Shown: piece by piece, positions 43,629-54,122 of the stretch
How the letters are laid out: each line of letters starts with the position of its first letter
Position numbering within the stretch: the stretch's first letter is position 1
Assembly: GCA_905147135.1 (NCBI GenBank)
Contig: LR990046.1
Span: 10,136,501-10,200,500, forward strand
Source of the DNA: Blastobasis lacticolella
Lineage: Eukaryota > Arthropoda > Insecta > Lepidoptera > Blastobasidae
Length of the DNA stretch: 64,000 nt
Direction of reading: 5' to 3'
The notes under the pieces: generated by a model
The model's database searches: none
The model's input: only the letters and a program-made list of their open reading frames with translations
What the model was told of the DNA's origin: nothing
Made by a program: the position numbers and the translations under genes

Positions 43629-43850
43629 GACGACCTGAGTGGTTAAGTGGTCAACATGCCAGTCAACCACGCAAGAGGTCCCGGGTTCGATTCCCGGCTG
43701 GGCAGAAATTTAAATGATGAATTTTAATTTCTGTTACGGGTCTGGGTGTTCTACGTATAATAAGTATGTATTTAAAAAAAAAGTAAATAAGTAGTATATC
43801 ATATAGCTAGCACCCATAGTACAAGCTTTGCTTAGTTTGGGGCTAGATTG
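43629..43850 (+). mobile_element. SINE-2, 3' truncated at the duplication junction
   Basis: The tRNA-like head GACCTGAGTGGTTAAGTGG ... CGGGTTCGATTCCCGG is a fair cloverleaf-like start. The body ends abruptly at the junction with unit 2. It is not a tRNA gene: it continues into the SINE body and lacks a 3' terminator. Confidence 0.85.
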
Positions 43851-43879
43851 CGGCAGGCCGAGTGGTGGCCGGCAGGCCG

Positions 43880-44137
43880 AGTGGTGGCCGGCAGAGTAGA
43901 ATAACACCAACCCCTTACACGCGTGGGTGTCGTACAAGGCGACTAATGTTTACGAGGCAAAAGATCTTAGAGTCTCCGTAGACTGGAAAATGGGCAGCAG
44001 CGTTTTCCATTGTTATATTTACAACACTGCGATCTCCAACACGCCTGCCAAGCGTGGAGATTATGGCAAGAACCTTCCCTTTCGTGGGAGAGGCCTTAAG
44101 TCCTGTAGTGGACTGTTATGGGCTGTGATGATGATCT
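43880..44137 (+). mobile_element. LINE-end repeat A, copy 4 (unit 2)
   Basis: Duplicate of 41391-41648 with one base change near its start. Confidence 0.85.
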
Positions 44138-44465
44138 AGGGTACATACAAAATAAGATATCAACAATAATCAAAAGCTTTGCGTGGATGGGCACAGTATT
44201 AGTTTACACTGAAAGCCAACACCCTGCAGCACTGATTTTCATACTGCCCCTGACCTTATCAGTGATATCTATTTCGAAAAGTAGAATACTATTTGCAAGC
44301 AAACATAAAATAAGTGATAACCTGAATTTAATTAATCTAACTAAAACAAAGAAACAAAAATATTCTAACAGATAACAATAAGACGTCCTAAATTAAACAG
44401 ATTTTGCAATAATTTCAATAGTATAATTTATATATTTAGAACTAGAGTAACTAGTATTTACGTGT

Positions 44466-45332
44466 TTATATAATCAGTAAACTTTCTTTCTGTTGCTCAA
44501 ATAGATTAATGTGAGATTTAAATGTTGGTTGGGATACGCCTTTTCTGAGAGGAGGGGGAATATTGTTCCAAATTTTATAAGCAGAATACTTGAAACATCC
44601 TTTGTAGCCTGTTGTATTATGTACTGGGATAGTTATAAGGTCTTGAGCATGGCTACGTAGACCTTTTATATTTCTAAAATTTATTTTATTGTACAGATAA
44701 CTAGGGCGTTTTGAGATTATAACTTTATTTACGAAGCAAGCTAAATAGACCATGGTTCGGGTTTCCATGTTTGAAATGCCTTTCTCTATCAGGATTGGAG
44801 AGATATGTGTACGCCTTTGTATATTGTAGAAAAATCTAACGCATGCATTTTTCACTTTCTGAATAGCAGTTTTCGTTTTATTATAAATTCTTGGGCCGTA
44901 CACGGTATCACAATAGTTAAATTGAGACAAAACTAAGGCTTCAATAACTTCCTCCGACATATATTTTCTAATACCATAAAGTAACTTAAGACGATAAAAC
45001 GCGTTTCTAATTGTGTTATTTACGTGCTCAATAAACCTCATTTCAGTATCTAATATTAAACCTAATTTTTTGGTGCTTTGTACTCTGTCTATATGAGTAC
45101 TCATTTCAATTTTTATAGACTTATTTAAATTTGTAATATTTTGACCCATTATCATAAATTTTGTCTTAGCAGCATTTAAAAGAAGAGAGTTAGACTTGGC
45201 CCATTTGTGAATGAGATTTAAATCTTCATTTATTTGTGAAGTCGCGATGTCTGTCTCAGACGGGTTAAAAGATTGATAGACTTGCGTGTCATCTGCATAA
45301 AGGTGACATTTCGAATATTTTAAATATGCTGT
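44466..45332 (-). pseudogene. LINE RT fragment (unit 2)
   Basis: Duplicate of 41977-42843, identical in translation, including the YADD motif and the abrupt start at the TG microsatellite. Confidence 0.85.
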
Positions 45333-45354
45333 GTGTGTGTGTGTGTGTGTGTTT

Positions 45355-46030
45355 GAGCGCGCGAGTGCGGTATGCGGTATGCGTGTGTACCTAAATAATT
45401 TGACTGGATATATGAGAATCAGCTGTCTCGATTTTATCATCACACTATCACAGCCTCCGTGTCATCGTAACTTACATTTGTCAGCCAGGATTGTAATATT
45501 TTTTTTCAGTTTATAACCAGTCATGGGGTAAATATTAAGCTCTTTGTTTATTTTGTTATATAGTATGCAACTCATAACTGGATATTGTTTCCTTGCCGAA
45601 GTGGTGCGGTAGGGGACAGTGTTACACACTGGCATTCCAAGTCTTTTCCTTAGGACGTTTTCGTCTAACGAAAGAGATGAATGTTTCCGCAGGATGGTAC
45701 GGAGAATGTAGAGCTTTCTCACACTCAGAACCCCACACAACGCATATAGAGTTGATGTAGGGAATAGTCGGGGTTTCGATATTAATACCTTAAGAATAGC
45801 TCGTACATACAATTAAGCCATGATCACTTAAACTGGGATTGTGGTATACTGATACATTTTTGCATAGAGTTGGGGAGTCTGTTATTATCAAATCCAATAG
45901 AGTCGCTGTCGTGTCAGTTACACGCGTAGGTTCTTGCACCATTTGCTCGAGGTTTGGATGTGTAAAAAATGTTATTAGATCGTCCGATTTAGCTTTCTCT
46001 AACTGTAGTTAATCAACATTTAAATCTGTT
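45355..46030 (-). pseudogene. LINE Y: endonuclease end joined to RT C-terminus (unit 2)
   Basis: Duplicate of 42866-43540. Only this copy is physically continuous, across an inserted SINE, with the upstream endonuclease and ORF1 (46400-48155). It is therefore the original location. Confidence 0.8.
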
Positions 46031-46117
46031 CACAAGAAGATGTATTTACAGTAGCTGAAGTGACTAATAGATTCATTAATAGCTGAAATAGCTGCGAAAA
46101 AACTTTGAAAAAAATTT

Positions 46118-46385
46118 GACGACCTGAGTGGTTAAGTGGTCAACATGCCAGTCAACCACGCAAGAGGTCCCGGGTTCGATTCCCGGCTGGGCAGAAATTT
46201 AAATGATGAATTTTAATTTCTGTTACGGGTCTGGGTGTTCTACGTATAATAAGTATGTATTTAAAAAAAAAGTAAATAAGTAGTATATCATATAGCTAGC
46301 ACCCATAGTACAAGCTTTGCTTAGTTTGGGGCTAGATTGCGCTGTGTGAATTTGTCCACGATTATTATAAAAAATTATTAAAATA
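46118..46385 (+). mobile_element. SINE-2, complete, inserted in LINE Y endonuclease
   Basis: Full SINE-2 with tRNA-like head and 3' end GGGGCTAGATTGCGCTGTG, TTTGTCCACGATTATTAT and an AAATAAATAA tail. It splits the endonuclease reading of LINE Y: YRPEA-side at 46400-46740, DLNVD-side at 45800-46030. The minus-strand ORF 46648-46223 is endonuclease that runs into antisense SINE. Confidence 0.85.
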
Positions 46386-46399
46386 AATAATAGTGATAT

Positions 46400-46745
46400 C
46401 GCCTCAGGTCTATAGGCTGTCCCGATGGCGAGGCTTCCTCGTCCGGGCACAGTAAGTTCTAACCATAACTGTTCAAGGGGCGATTTAGGGTGTGATTTGA
46501 TGCGAACCTTTAATTCCTTGCGCGCATAAAACCCTGCGCCTCCTCCTCTGGCATTATGTTTTCTACATTTATGTTTAAACTGATAACCAGGAATTATAGG
46601 TGCAAAATTTTGTTCACCTTCCCTTAACCAGGTTTCATTCAGGGCCAAAATATCGATATTGTACCTTTCTATGGATGTAATTAACTCATCACGCCCAGTA
46701 TTTAATTATCTAACATTAAGCAATCCCAACCTCAAACATATTTTT
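46400..46745 (-). pseudogene. LINE Y endonuclease, N-terminal half
   Basis: APE-type endonuclease of ORF2 that nicks target DNA in LINE retrotransposition. Visible: a RLGLLNVR-like start with a stop beside it, TGRDELITSIERYNIDIL, ALNETWL (the catalytic E-T motif), IPGYQFKHKCR, ARGGGAGFYARKEL and TAYRPEA. It is cut by the SINE at about 46385. One stop near the N-terminus suggests decay. Confidence 0.8.
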
Positions 46746-47149
46746 TTGTTTTGTGTCATTTATAATGGTAACATATAATACAGAATAGTTTTGGCACTGA
46801 AAGAAATCATTTTTCCATTAAATTTATCATACAATCAACTTGATTGTCGTAATTACTAATCGAGCTACAGTATTTATACAGAACTATTACGTGACTGTAA
46901 AAACGGTTAGAATTATGTAAGCAAACGTACCTAGCACTTACCTATACAAAAAAAAACATAATATAATTAATTAAGACTACGACAAAATATGCATCCATAA
47001 ATATATAAAACGAGTAGATAAACAATATCTTTAAAAAATAAGAAAAACTTATAGACATCTTTATCGAAAAAGTTAAATTATTGTTTATTATGGTTATTAG
47101 GGCTAACATTAATATTACCAAAAACCCTTTCAAAATCGGCCTCCGACCG
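46746..47149. other. AT-rich spacer between ORF1 and ORF2 of LINE Y
   Basis: About 400 bp, unusually long for an inter-ORF gap, with no features I recognise. The hydrophobic 81-codon minus frame is probably AT-rich noise. Confidence 0.3.
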
Positions 47150-48122
47150 TTACCGATGTCGCGGTTTGCCCGATTCTTGTCGCGCAATAACTTTTCCGTC
47201 GCGCGTCCACACGAATTTCCATTTCAGGCTGCTAGCTACTTCGCGCGTTTTTTGAAATAGCTGCTTGTTAAACTTGGTCAAACGCTCGTTTATGTAGAAG
47301 GGGCGGACAGGCCCTTGTGTTCCCATACCTTCCTTAGTTATGTGACGTCTGACTCGCGCAGCTTTAATAACCTCGGTACGCTGTGCGCGGCGCACTAACT
47401 TCACAGCTAAGGGCCTGGGTCTCGGTGGCGTCCCGCCCTCCATCAGGGCGCGGGGTGGCCCCGCAAGCTCTGCACTCACGATCGCGTTCGTCCAGCTTAA
47501 TGCCTAGTTTTTTAGATACAGCTAAAACTACATGTACGGTGTTCTCGTTGGCCATTTCCGGCAGACCTGCTATTTCAATATCGTTAGACAGCATTTCTTG
47601 ATCGCGATTTTGGAGTTCAGTTTTTAATTGCATTATAGTAATTTCCATTATTGTTACATCACATTCGTGTTTTTCAGAACTTTCTATTGCTTCTACGCTG
47701 GCTTGTAATGTGTCGATGCGAACATTCTGCGGCGCTATTGTAGCGGACAAATCGGATATAACATTGCGGAACTTACTCATTTCTAAGCGGATAGCTCACT
47801 GCAAAACATCTCTATTTCTCCCAACGCAGTAGGGTCGGTTACTTGGAGAAGTAGAGCTAGAGATTGGAGTTGCACCATGATTGTCTTCTGAAATCAGCTG
47901 TTTATTGACCGTAGAGGCGGGACTGTTTGTGGCGGTTATTTTAGATTTTTTACAATCTGAGCATTTCCATTTATTTCTTTTATCAATTTCCATTAAATTA
48001 AACCGCTTGCTGCTGATATTGGCACAGTCTAAGTCAAATATCGATTTACATTCCGCACAGCGTAAATATTCATGCCTAGGAAGTGAGCTGCTGCATTTCG
48101 CACATTTATTTACAGAAGACAT
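47150..48122 (-). pseudogene. LINE Y ORF1 protein: PHD-like finger, coiled coil, FP25K-like C-terminus
   Basis: RNA-binding/chaperone protein of the LINE. Likely ATG at 48122 (MSSVNKC). A PHD-like zinc finger has CAKCSSSL, RCAECKSIFDLDCAN and WKCSDCKKS. An in-frame TGA near 47797 precedes a probable coiled coil (DTLQASVEAIESSE, MQLKTELQNRDQEM) and the IEIAGLPEMANENT motif. A frameshift near 47485 leads into AVKLVRRAQRTEVIKAARV, YINERLTKFNKQLFQKTREV and KWKFVWTRDGKVIAR, which resembles the baculovirus FP25K C-terminal domain shared with such ORF1 proteins. One stop and one frameshift only, so decay is recent. It ends at 47150. Confidence 0.82.
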
Positions 48123-48159
48123 CTTACGCCCTCTTTTAGCTAGCAACGTTATCAATAGG

Positions 48160-48549
48160 AATACTCAGAAACAAATTCGGGATGATCCTTTTTCAGTACG
48201 ACTACTACTAATACGGCGAGTCGATCATAGATGTCGCTAGTGCTTCATTGATTAGCCGTTATCAACCAGCGCGTCATACGCGCGCGAACCGTTAAAAGTT
48301 TGAAAATGTATGAGTTTGCGGCTGTGTTATAAAAAGTATTTTGATCAAACCTTGAATTCCAGATGTAGAAAGTCAGGAGTTTTAAACATATTTTGGAAAC
48401 TCAATAGTGTATTTACTACAATACTTTATAGCTCTTCTTGTTGGAATATGAGTTGGGAAAAAAAATGTTAAAGGTTTGCGTAATGCACACTGATATTTTA
48501 GTTTTGTCTTCTATTTTCTTAGAGCCTTACAATAACTTCACTTGCTCAG
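48160..48549. other. no gene seen; likely LINE Y 5'UTR and flank
   Basis: GCGTCATACGCGCGCGAACCG at about 48270 is locally CpG-rich and may belong to the LINE Y 5'UTR. No other feature. Confidence 0.3.
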
Positions 48550-48608
48550 GTTAAGTCGGAAAGCGGACCCTGCCGTAAGCCGGAATAAACGCTACGATGA
48601 TGATGATG
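48550..48608 (+). mobile_element. LINE 3' end scrap (AGCGGACCCTG family)
   Basis: GTTAAGTCGGAAAGCGGACC and CCGGAATAAACGCTACGATG, then an ATG repeat. Same family as 24580-24760. Confidence 0.7.
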
Positions 48609-48639
48609 AATTTATGCGACTGAAGTAAATCAAAATCTG

Positions 48640-48730
48640 AGTCCGGCATCCAAACCCGTATTCGGAATCCGTATCTGGAATTCGAATCCGTAATCCGGAA
48701 TCTGAATCTGGAATCCGAATAAGACAACAC
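48640..48730 (-). repeat. cryptic GAATCCG/GGAATCTG simple repeat
   Basis: Runs of GAATCCGTAATCCGGAATCTG-like 6-12 bp units without strict period. The minus ORF here is its repetitive translation. Confidence 0.6.
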
Positions 48731-48739
48731 GACTTTGCT

Positions 48740-49417
48740 CAACGGTGGTCAAAATAACTGAATCCGAAAAAAAATTTCTTTAGCTTTCGAAATCACGTTT
48801 TTGCATTTACGACGGTCAGTTGTGTAACGTAACTAAACTGCAGGGCAGTGTCAGGTTCAGTCGATAAGGAAAAGCTCCATTATAGGTCTGTACCAGGCCC
48901 AGTTAATAAAGCGAAACTAATTAGAGGTCGGTAGCAGACTCAGTGGATAAAGAAAACTAAAGAATCAGGGTAGTGGGTTATGATTATTCAGTCCATTGGT
49001 AAGCTTAGCTACTACAATGAATTTATAAAAAATACTCTAGTAAAGCACAACAGTTAGAAAAAGAGTCTATCCACATAACCTTTTGTCCAGGCAGGAACAC
49101 TTGTTTCACTTGGGTAATGTTAAAGCAGGTCGAAAAGTACTGTTTGCAAACTGGCTAAGCGACTATGTCAGCTTGAGATTTTTATAGAAGAAGATTGATG
49201 CAACTATGTGCATTTTTTAGACTGAGACTTCAGAGATAAAATTTGAAACAACCCTTGTGCATATTTTAGTTTGATACTGATCACTTATATTAATTTTTCA
49301 ATTAATTTTTTCATGGTAGCATGTCGTTACAATATTGATTCACCTTCAAGATCGAAGGCTGGGAAAACTCTGCCAAAATCGCTCCCTGCATTCTCCATTA
49401 AAGGCTCGGGTCTTTGT
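48740..49417. other. no gene seen
   Basis: No recognised coding or repeat content. Confidence 0.3.
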
Positions 49418-49723
49418 TTAAACACGTTCGAGAACCATTTGGCACAAAAGAAGATAAAGTCTTGTTAGCCAGTAGTCATAGTCAACCAGCCAGTTCCCGA
49501 AATGGACGATATTAATTTTCGGACGGTCTCGTGTTCGATGGCCAAGGATATAATTTACACTGATGAGGAATTGGATCCAGCAGTTATCTAGAATAAGAGG
49601 AGCACAAAAAAGATTAAAATCTCCTTCGACTATTAAAAATTGCCCACATGACAACATATGACGAGACAAGAGTAAAATAAACAAAACAGTTAAGTTAGAT
49701 CCTTTATCTACACTCTTTTTCAC
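49418..49723 (-). pseudogene. possible LINE endonuclease scrap
   Basis: A 101-codon minus frame contains CGQFLIVEGDFNLF, resembling the GDFN motif of APE-type LINE endonucleases, followed by WIQFLISVNYILG. The rest is too diverged to be sure. Confidence 0.35.
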
Positions 49724-50059
49724 GCCAGTCTAAAAAAATTTAAAAATTACTTTATGATACAGCATTTCCCATACTATTTTCATTACGCTGTAACGTAAAC
49801 TAACTTTTTAATCATTATGCAACACTTATATTTTTTAATATCTTGTCGGGCGCCCGGACACGGCTGAAGAATACCTACAATGTATAATGGTCAAATGTAG
49901 GCTGAATACCTAAGATGTCTTTAACTAATTCAAATTCAAAATTTAAATTTTCCTGATTATATTTCTGTGTAATTATTTTCCCGCTAAACAGAATATTTTT
50001 TCTAATAGTTGTAATTTGTGTTTGTGAATGTTTTTCCTTATTTGAAGCAAATCCATACT
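49724..50059. other. no gene seen
   Basis: AT-rich DNA only. Confidence 0.3.
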
Positions 50060-50260
50060 ATAATAATATTATAAAGAGGAAATGTTAGATTTTTTGTTTG
50101 TTTGTTTGTATTGAATAGGCTTCGAAACTACTGGACCTATTTCAAAAATTCTTTCACCGTTGGGAAGCTACACTATCCCCGAGTGACATAGGCTATATTA
50201 TATTTTCTAAAAAATTACGGATCATTAATAAAACTCCAATAATGTAACCCAAGGTCTAAA
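50060..50260 (+). repeat. TE tail (GGCTTCGAAACTACTGGACC type)
   Basis: ACTATAATAATATTATAAAGAGG, TTTGTTTGTTTGTTTGTATTG, CGAAACTACTGGACC and AAGCTACACTATCCCCGAGTG follow the canonical order of a widespread lepidopteran element. Confidence 0.7.
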
Positions 50261-50599
50261 AAAATACCCAAAAAATTCCTTACATCGCGTGTGCTGCAAA
50301 AACTATTGATGATAGAACAAAATAATGTACTACGACTTTGCAGAACACATCATTATCTACAAAAAGTATCGCGACAGTATATGTCTAACTATTATAGTTA
50401 TGTCACAAAAAGTGTTCTTTTATATTCAAAATTTAACTGAAATGCCGCCGCTAAAAAACGCTCTTTATTTGTACCTTGGTATTAATCCTCATCAAAATCA
50501 ATTACTTCATATTCACGACTGCTTCAATACCTTTATATAACTTTTTGAATTATTCAATTCAGACATTCCATTCGAAAGATATCACGAGTTTATAAATGT

Positions 50600-50795
50600 G
50601 AATATTAGAAAAAAGTCGCGTGTTCGCCGCTCAGTCCGCTCGGCTATCTAGGCAGCACGGGGTACGGGAGGGGAGTCAATGTCAAGAAATAAAGTGCCGC
50701 GCGGCGCACTCGCGCGGTCAGCTCCCTACGCAGCGGTCGTGTGTAACCCGTAGTGGTACCCGTGCGAAACCGGGGCGGGCCGCTAGTAAATAGAT
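50600..50795 (-). repeat. GC-rich repeat-like island
   Basis: CGCGCGGCGCACTCGCGCGG, CTACGCAGCGGTCGTGTG and CCGTAGTGGTACCCGTGCGA in AT-rich surroundings. It looks like a lepidopteran repeat fragment, but no second copy lies in the window. The overlapping minus ORF is probably not a gene. Confidence 0.35.
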
Positions 50796-51383
50796 AAATG
50801 TGAAAGTAATAAAGTGAATTTCCCGCCGATTTATGTGAATGTCCTCGACGCGTAGATACAACAAAACTGACTCGCAGCTTACTTTCAGCAAAGTTGAGAA
50901 AATTATTGGTACGATATTTTAACATAAAAATATGAGTGTAGATAAAGTAGTGTATGCAACTGCATATAATTAGGTATTAAAATAAATTATTATCATACTC
51001 GGCTACGCCTCGTATGAAAAACCGACACTCATGTTTTAATACCCCCTTTTATATGACAGTTGCATAAATTACTATTAAAGCCCGATTTTATGTATTAATT
51101 GTATTAAATTTTAATACTCAAATCTTGTAAATAGCGGTCCTCAATTTTATATGGATAAATTAAGGTTTTATACTAAAAATTTACCTAAATGACATTTTTA
51201 ATGTTCTGACATTTTATGAAACAACTTCGGGATTAATCGCGTATTTACGTTTATTTACATTTATTTGTTTTTCTAGGTTTTCTAAAGACCATACATGGCG
51301 ATGTCTGCGTTGCAAATTGGAAGTGTTGCGTTGTAAACATTTTGAAGAACAAGATAATAAGTAGATGCAAGTCCCTTCAGTCC
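50796..51383. other. no gene seen
   Basis: AT-rich; GGCTACGCCTCGTATGAAAAACCG near 51000 is a phrase often seen in lepidopteran repeats. Confidence 0.3.
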
Positions 51384-51646
51384 TCATCATCACAGCCCGT
51401 AACAGTCCACTGCAGGACTTAGGCCCTCTCCCACGAAAGGGGAGGTTAGTGCCATAATCTCCACGCTTGGCAGGCGGGTTGGAGATCGCAGTGTTTAAAT
51501 ATAACAATGGAAAATGCTGCTGCCCATTTTCCAGACTACGGAGACTCTTGATCTTTTGCCTCGAAAACATTAGTCGCCTTGTACGACACCCATGAGCGTA
51601 AGGGGTTGGTGCTATTCTACTCTGCCGGTCACCACACGGCCTCATA
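51384..51646 (-). mobile_element. LINE-end repeat A, copy 5
   Basis: Minus-strand copy (CTCATCATCACAGCCCGTAAC ... GCCGGTCACCACACGGCCTC). The 166-codon minus ORF over it is not a gene. Confidence 0.85.
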
Positions 51647-51715
51647 AAGAAATGTAAGTAGTGCAAATGGTGCGAGTTAGTTTTATTTTTACTATGGAGG
51701 TAGATATTGTTCAAT

Positions 51716-52005
51716 TAAATAAATAAATAATAGTGGACAAATTCGCAAAGCGCCATCAAGCCCCAAACTAAGCAAAGCTAGTACTATGGGTACTAGGTAA
51801 CTAAAATACTCATCATCATCATCATCATATCAGCCAGAAGACGCCCACTGCTGGGCATAGGTCTCCCCCAGAGATCTCCACAAAGGCCGGTCCTGTGCTT
51901 TCCGCATCCAGCTGGTACCTGCGATCCTTACCAGGTCGCCGGTCCACCTCGTAGGTACTAATATACTACTATTTCAATTTTTGCCCGGCCAGTAATCGAA
52001 CCCGG
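51716..52005 (-). mobile_element. SINE-2 copy split by a LINE end
   Basis: 51716-51812 is the SINE 3' half (TCGCAAAGCGCCATCAAGCC, AAGCAAAGC, ATGGGTACTAGG). 51957-52005 is the box B side (TTGCCCGGCCAGTAATCGAACC). The LINE piece 51815-51955 separates them. Box A and most of the head are lost. Confidence 0.7.
51815..51955 (-). mobile_element. LINE 3' end (CTGCTGGGCATA family) nested in SINE-2
   Basis: ATC repeat, ATATCAGCCAGAAGACGCCC, ACTGCTGGGCATAGG, then antisense of the DRSLWRSLGEA and DDLVRIAGTSW coding end seen at 16105-16316. Confidence 0.8.
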
Positions 52006-52189
52006 TAGTTGAAAGTACCAACATAGTCATCTATTGCATTTGCTCGTTAGAAATCTAAGTGGCCAGCTAATTATTTAGATAATGACTGTACAGTAGCTAC
52101 GCACACAGGGTATAAACCCTACACAAACTATACTGCACTCAAGTAAATTTTAAAATCTGTTTGTCTGTTTGTGCACGCTAATCTCCATT

Positions 52190-52260
52190 AAATATAACAT
52201 TGAAAAATGCTGCTGCCTATTTTCCAGACTACGGAGACTACTTGATCTTCAGTCCTGGTG
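52190..52260 (-). mobile_element. repeat A scrap
   Basis: CATTGAAAAATGCTGCTGCC, TTTTCCAGACTACGGAGACTAC: the central part of repeat A only. Confidence 0.6.
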
Positions 52261-52735
52261 TATCATAATTATATGATTTTTTACTGAAAATAAAGAATAT
52301 GCTGCCTGTTTAATATATTAATGTACCTATCCTTTTAATTTTTTTATGACTATGTCCTCTAGAGGGCATCATATTCAATTTATTGTAGAGTCACATAAGC
52401 CAACCTGTGGATAATGAAGATACTTCTTACCATAAGTAAGTAGGTACCTACTTAGTTTAGAAGTTATGAGACAACAAATAAACATTTATACCGGTCAAAA
52501 TCCTCAAAACCCTCCTTCATGCAAAAGCAAGTACTGCCGATTCACGGCATGTAGGATCGAGAGATCAAAAAGACGGTGGTTTTCACTAGACACCTCACCT
52601 TTTATTATAATGTTAATATAAAATTGTAAGGACAAGTTTAACAAAATTACAAAGTCATCCGGAGTGAAATATACTCACAAGTCAGATTTGTTTATATTCG
52701 TTACGAGTGGAAATTCGTAGCAAAATATCATTGCA
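52261..52735. other. no gene seen
   Basis: AT-rich DNA before the PTP cluster. Confidence 0.3.
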
Positions 52736-52739
52736 GATG

Positions 52740-53560
52740 GGCCGTCTTGTTCCGTCCCTGCATTTGCATTAGTGTGTATATTTTAGAGATGTGTGACATT
52801 TTGTCTCGAATTGAAACTCGATATGTTCTCTCTGCTTCTGTAGATAAAAGTATTTCTTCTATGCACCCGGCGAATGTTGATTAATAGTCAACGCTTCTCT
52901 ATAAAAAGATTGGTACTTTTTATTTACGACTAACAGAAAGTCTAAAAATGTATTTGTAGCAGGAACGTTAACTTCTGGCCAATCGAGGTATTTGAAGTGA
53001 TGAATTATTCTGGATTCTCCAGTTTTCATGTGGATAACATTTAAAATCGTTTTGGTGTAATGTTGTTGCAATGTAGTTTTTTCTAACTTGATTTTAAAAT
53101 CGTTTATTATTAAGAAATGAAATCTGCATTATTTTTGGATATGAACCTTCCGTTGTACCGGTCATCAACATCACCATAACACGAGAGTTTTCTTGCCAAG
53201 CCATCTTCCAGAAGGTATTAAGTGTGGCTTTCATCGGTTCTTGTGTTGCTATAAATTTATTCTTGATATTAAATCCAGCTATATACTTAGCGTTTATGTA
53301 GTCCGACTTACTATTATACAAAATCACACGAGAGGTGTCCCAGCTCGGAAAATATGAGTAGCGATTCTTCATTATGTTTTCAGGCTTTTGAGAATTGTAA
53401 CAACTGCCACTTCAGCATCATCAATGTACCGATCAGTATCGGTACATTGATGATGCTGAAGTGTTCTTGAATGATCGTATTCACGAAATTAGCTCGTCGC
53501 AAATAATCACTAGGTTCACATATTGCGTTTAGATTGGTAGCAATTACTGTGTGATCGATG
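52740..53560 (-). pseudogene. bracovirus-type protein tyrosine phosphatase, copy b, broken
   Basis: Minus-strand PTP-domain remnant. The N-terminal part near 53540-53470 reads DYLRRANFVNTIIQEHFSII, followed by an inserted-looking palindrome. Then come KNRYSYFPSWDTSRVIL, DYINAKYI, NKFIATQEPM and TFWKMAWQENSRVMVMLM, all classical PTP motifs (KNRY loop, substrate-binding YINA segment, TQ-P and FW-M-W). After a frameshift near 53095 it continues with YLDWPEVNVPA (the WPD-loop region; here E replaces the catalytic-acid Asp) and FLDFLLVVNKK. The catalytic P-loop HCxAGxxR is not readable; a short NAGT string near 52765 may be its trace. No introns are visible, which fits polydnavirus PTPs rather than typical insect PTP genes. 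Confidence 0.75.
53408..53463. repeat. perfect 26-bp palindrome, 4-bp loop
   Basis: CACTTCAGCATCATCAATG...  on one arm is exactly mirrored on the other, with CAGT between. It sits inside PTP copy b, where the coding frame is lost. Confidence 0.98.
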
Positions 53561-53828
53561 TTTGCCCCTTGTTACTATTCCCGTTATACTGAGTGAACAC
53601 AAGCAAGCCTATAAACATTTCCTTATCATAATAAAACTCTGAGTATTTTTAGTATAATAACTAGCCTGAGTAAATATTCGATAACATAGTTGTGATTAGT
53701 AAAATACAACATTATCCTGTTTGCAATGGTATTTGGTCTTAGCGAGACCAAAGTTTATTAATTTATCCAAATCATGAATACGAACGAAATTAGACTAGAT
53801 ATTAAGTGAGCTGGATTTCTAATAGTTG

Positions 53829-54122
53829 CTACATTGCGATGAATTTTTTAGAGTATTCGAATGCACACACGTAATTTGCGTGTATGTAGTCTGAACTAGT
53901 ACCAGATGTACTCAATATTACTCGGGACTCGTCCCAGCATTGAATATTCGGAAAGCGAGTTTTATTTTGCGTTTACTTTTTTTTTAGTGCTCACAAGTAC
54001 TGGTTATTGGTGTACTTACGATATTGTTGTGATCTTGAGATATTATTTCTAAGTATTCTAATTCTGGACCTATCGCGTAAATAATCTTGGACATGATAAG
54101 TAGCAAATAAATTGCCCACCAT
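53829..54122 (-). pseudogene. bracovirus-type PTP, copy a, N-terminal half only
   Basis: A possible ATG at 54122 opens MVGNLFATYHVQDYL, weakly like PTP N-termini. After breaks the frame shows RFPNIQCWDESRVIL, SSDYIHANYV and FEYSKKFIAM, then a stop at 53829-53831 where the family continues with T-Q. The rest of the domain is absent. It lies upstream of copy b on the same strand, as in tandem PTP arrays. Confidence 0.7.

Larger units (their letters stand above)
41362..43850. repeat. 2,489-bp tandem duplication, unit 1
   Basis: Matches 43851-46339 at a constant offset of 2,489 bp. All long frames translate identically in both units. I found one difference (G at 41415, A at 43904). Unit 1 stops inside SINE-2 at GGGGCTAGATTGC; unit 2 continues into the true SINE 3' end. 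This shows that unit 2's right flank is original. Confidence 0.95.
43851..46339. repeat. 2,489-bp tandem duplication, unit 2
   Basis: Second unit. The left junction joins GGGGCTAGATTG to CGGCAGGCCGAG, with only CG shared between the two breakpoints, so microhomology is minimal. Confidence 0.95.

Noticed and set aside
43629..43705. tRNA-like sequence with boxes A and B
   Set aside because: It is the head of SINE-2: the same head and body recur at 46118, 15495 and 51957, and there is no terminator or free 3' end.
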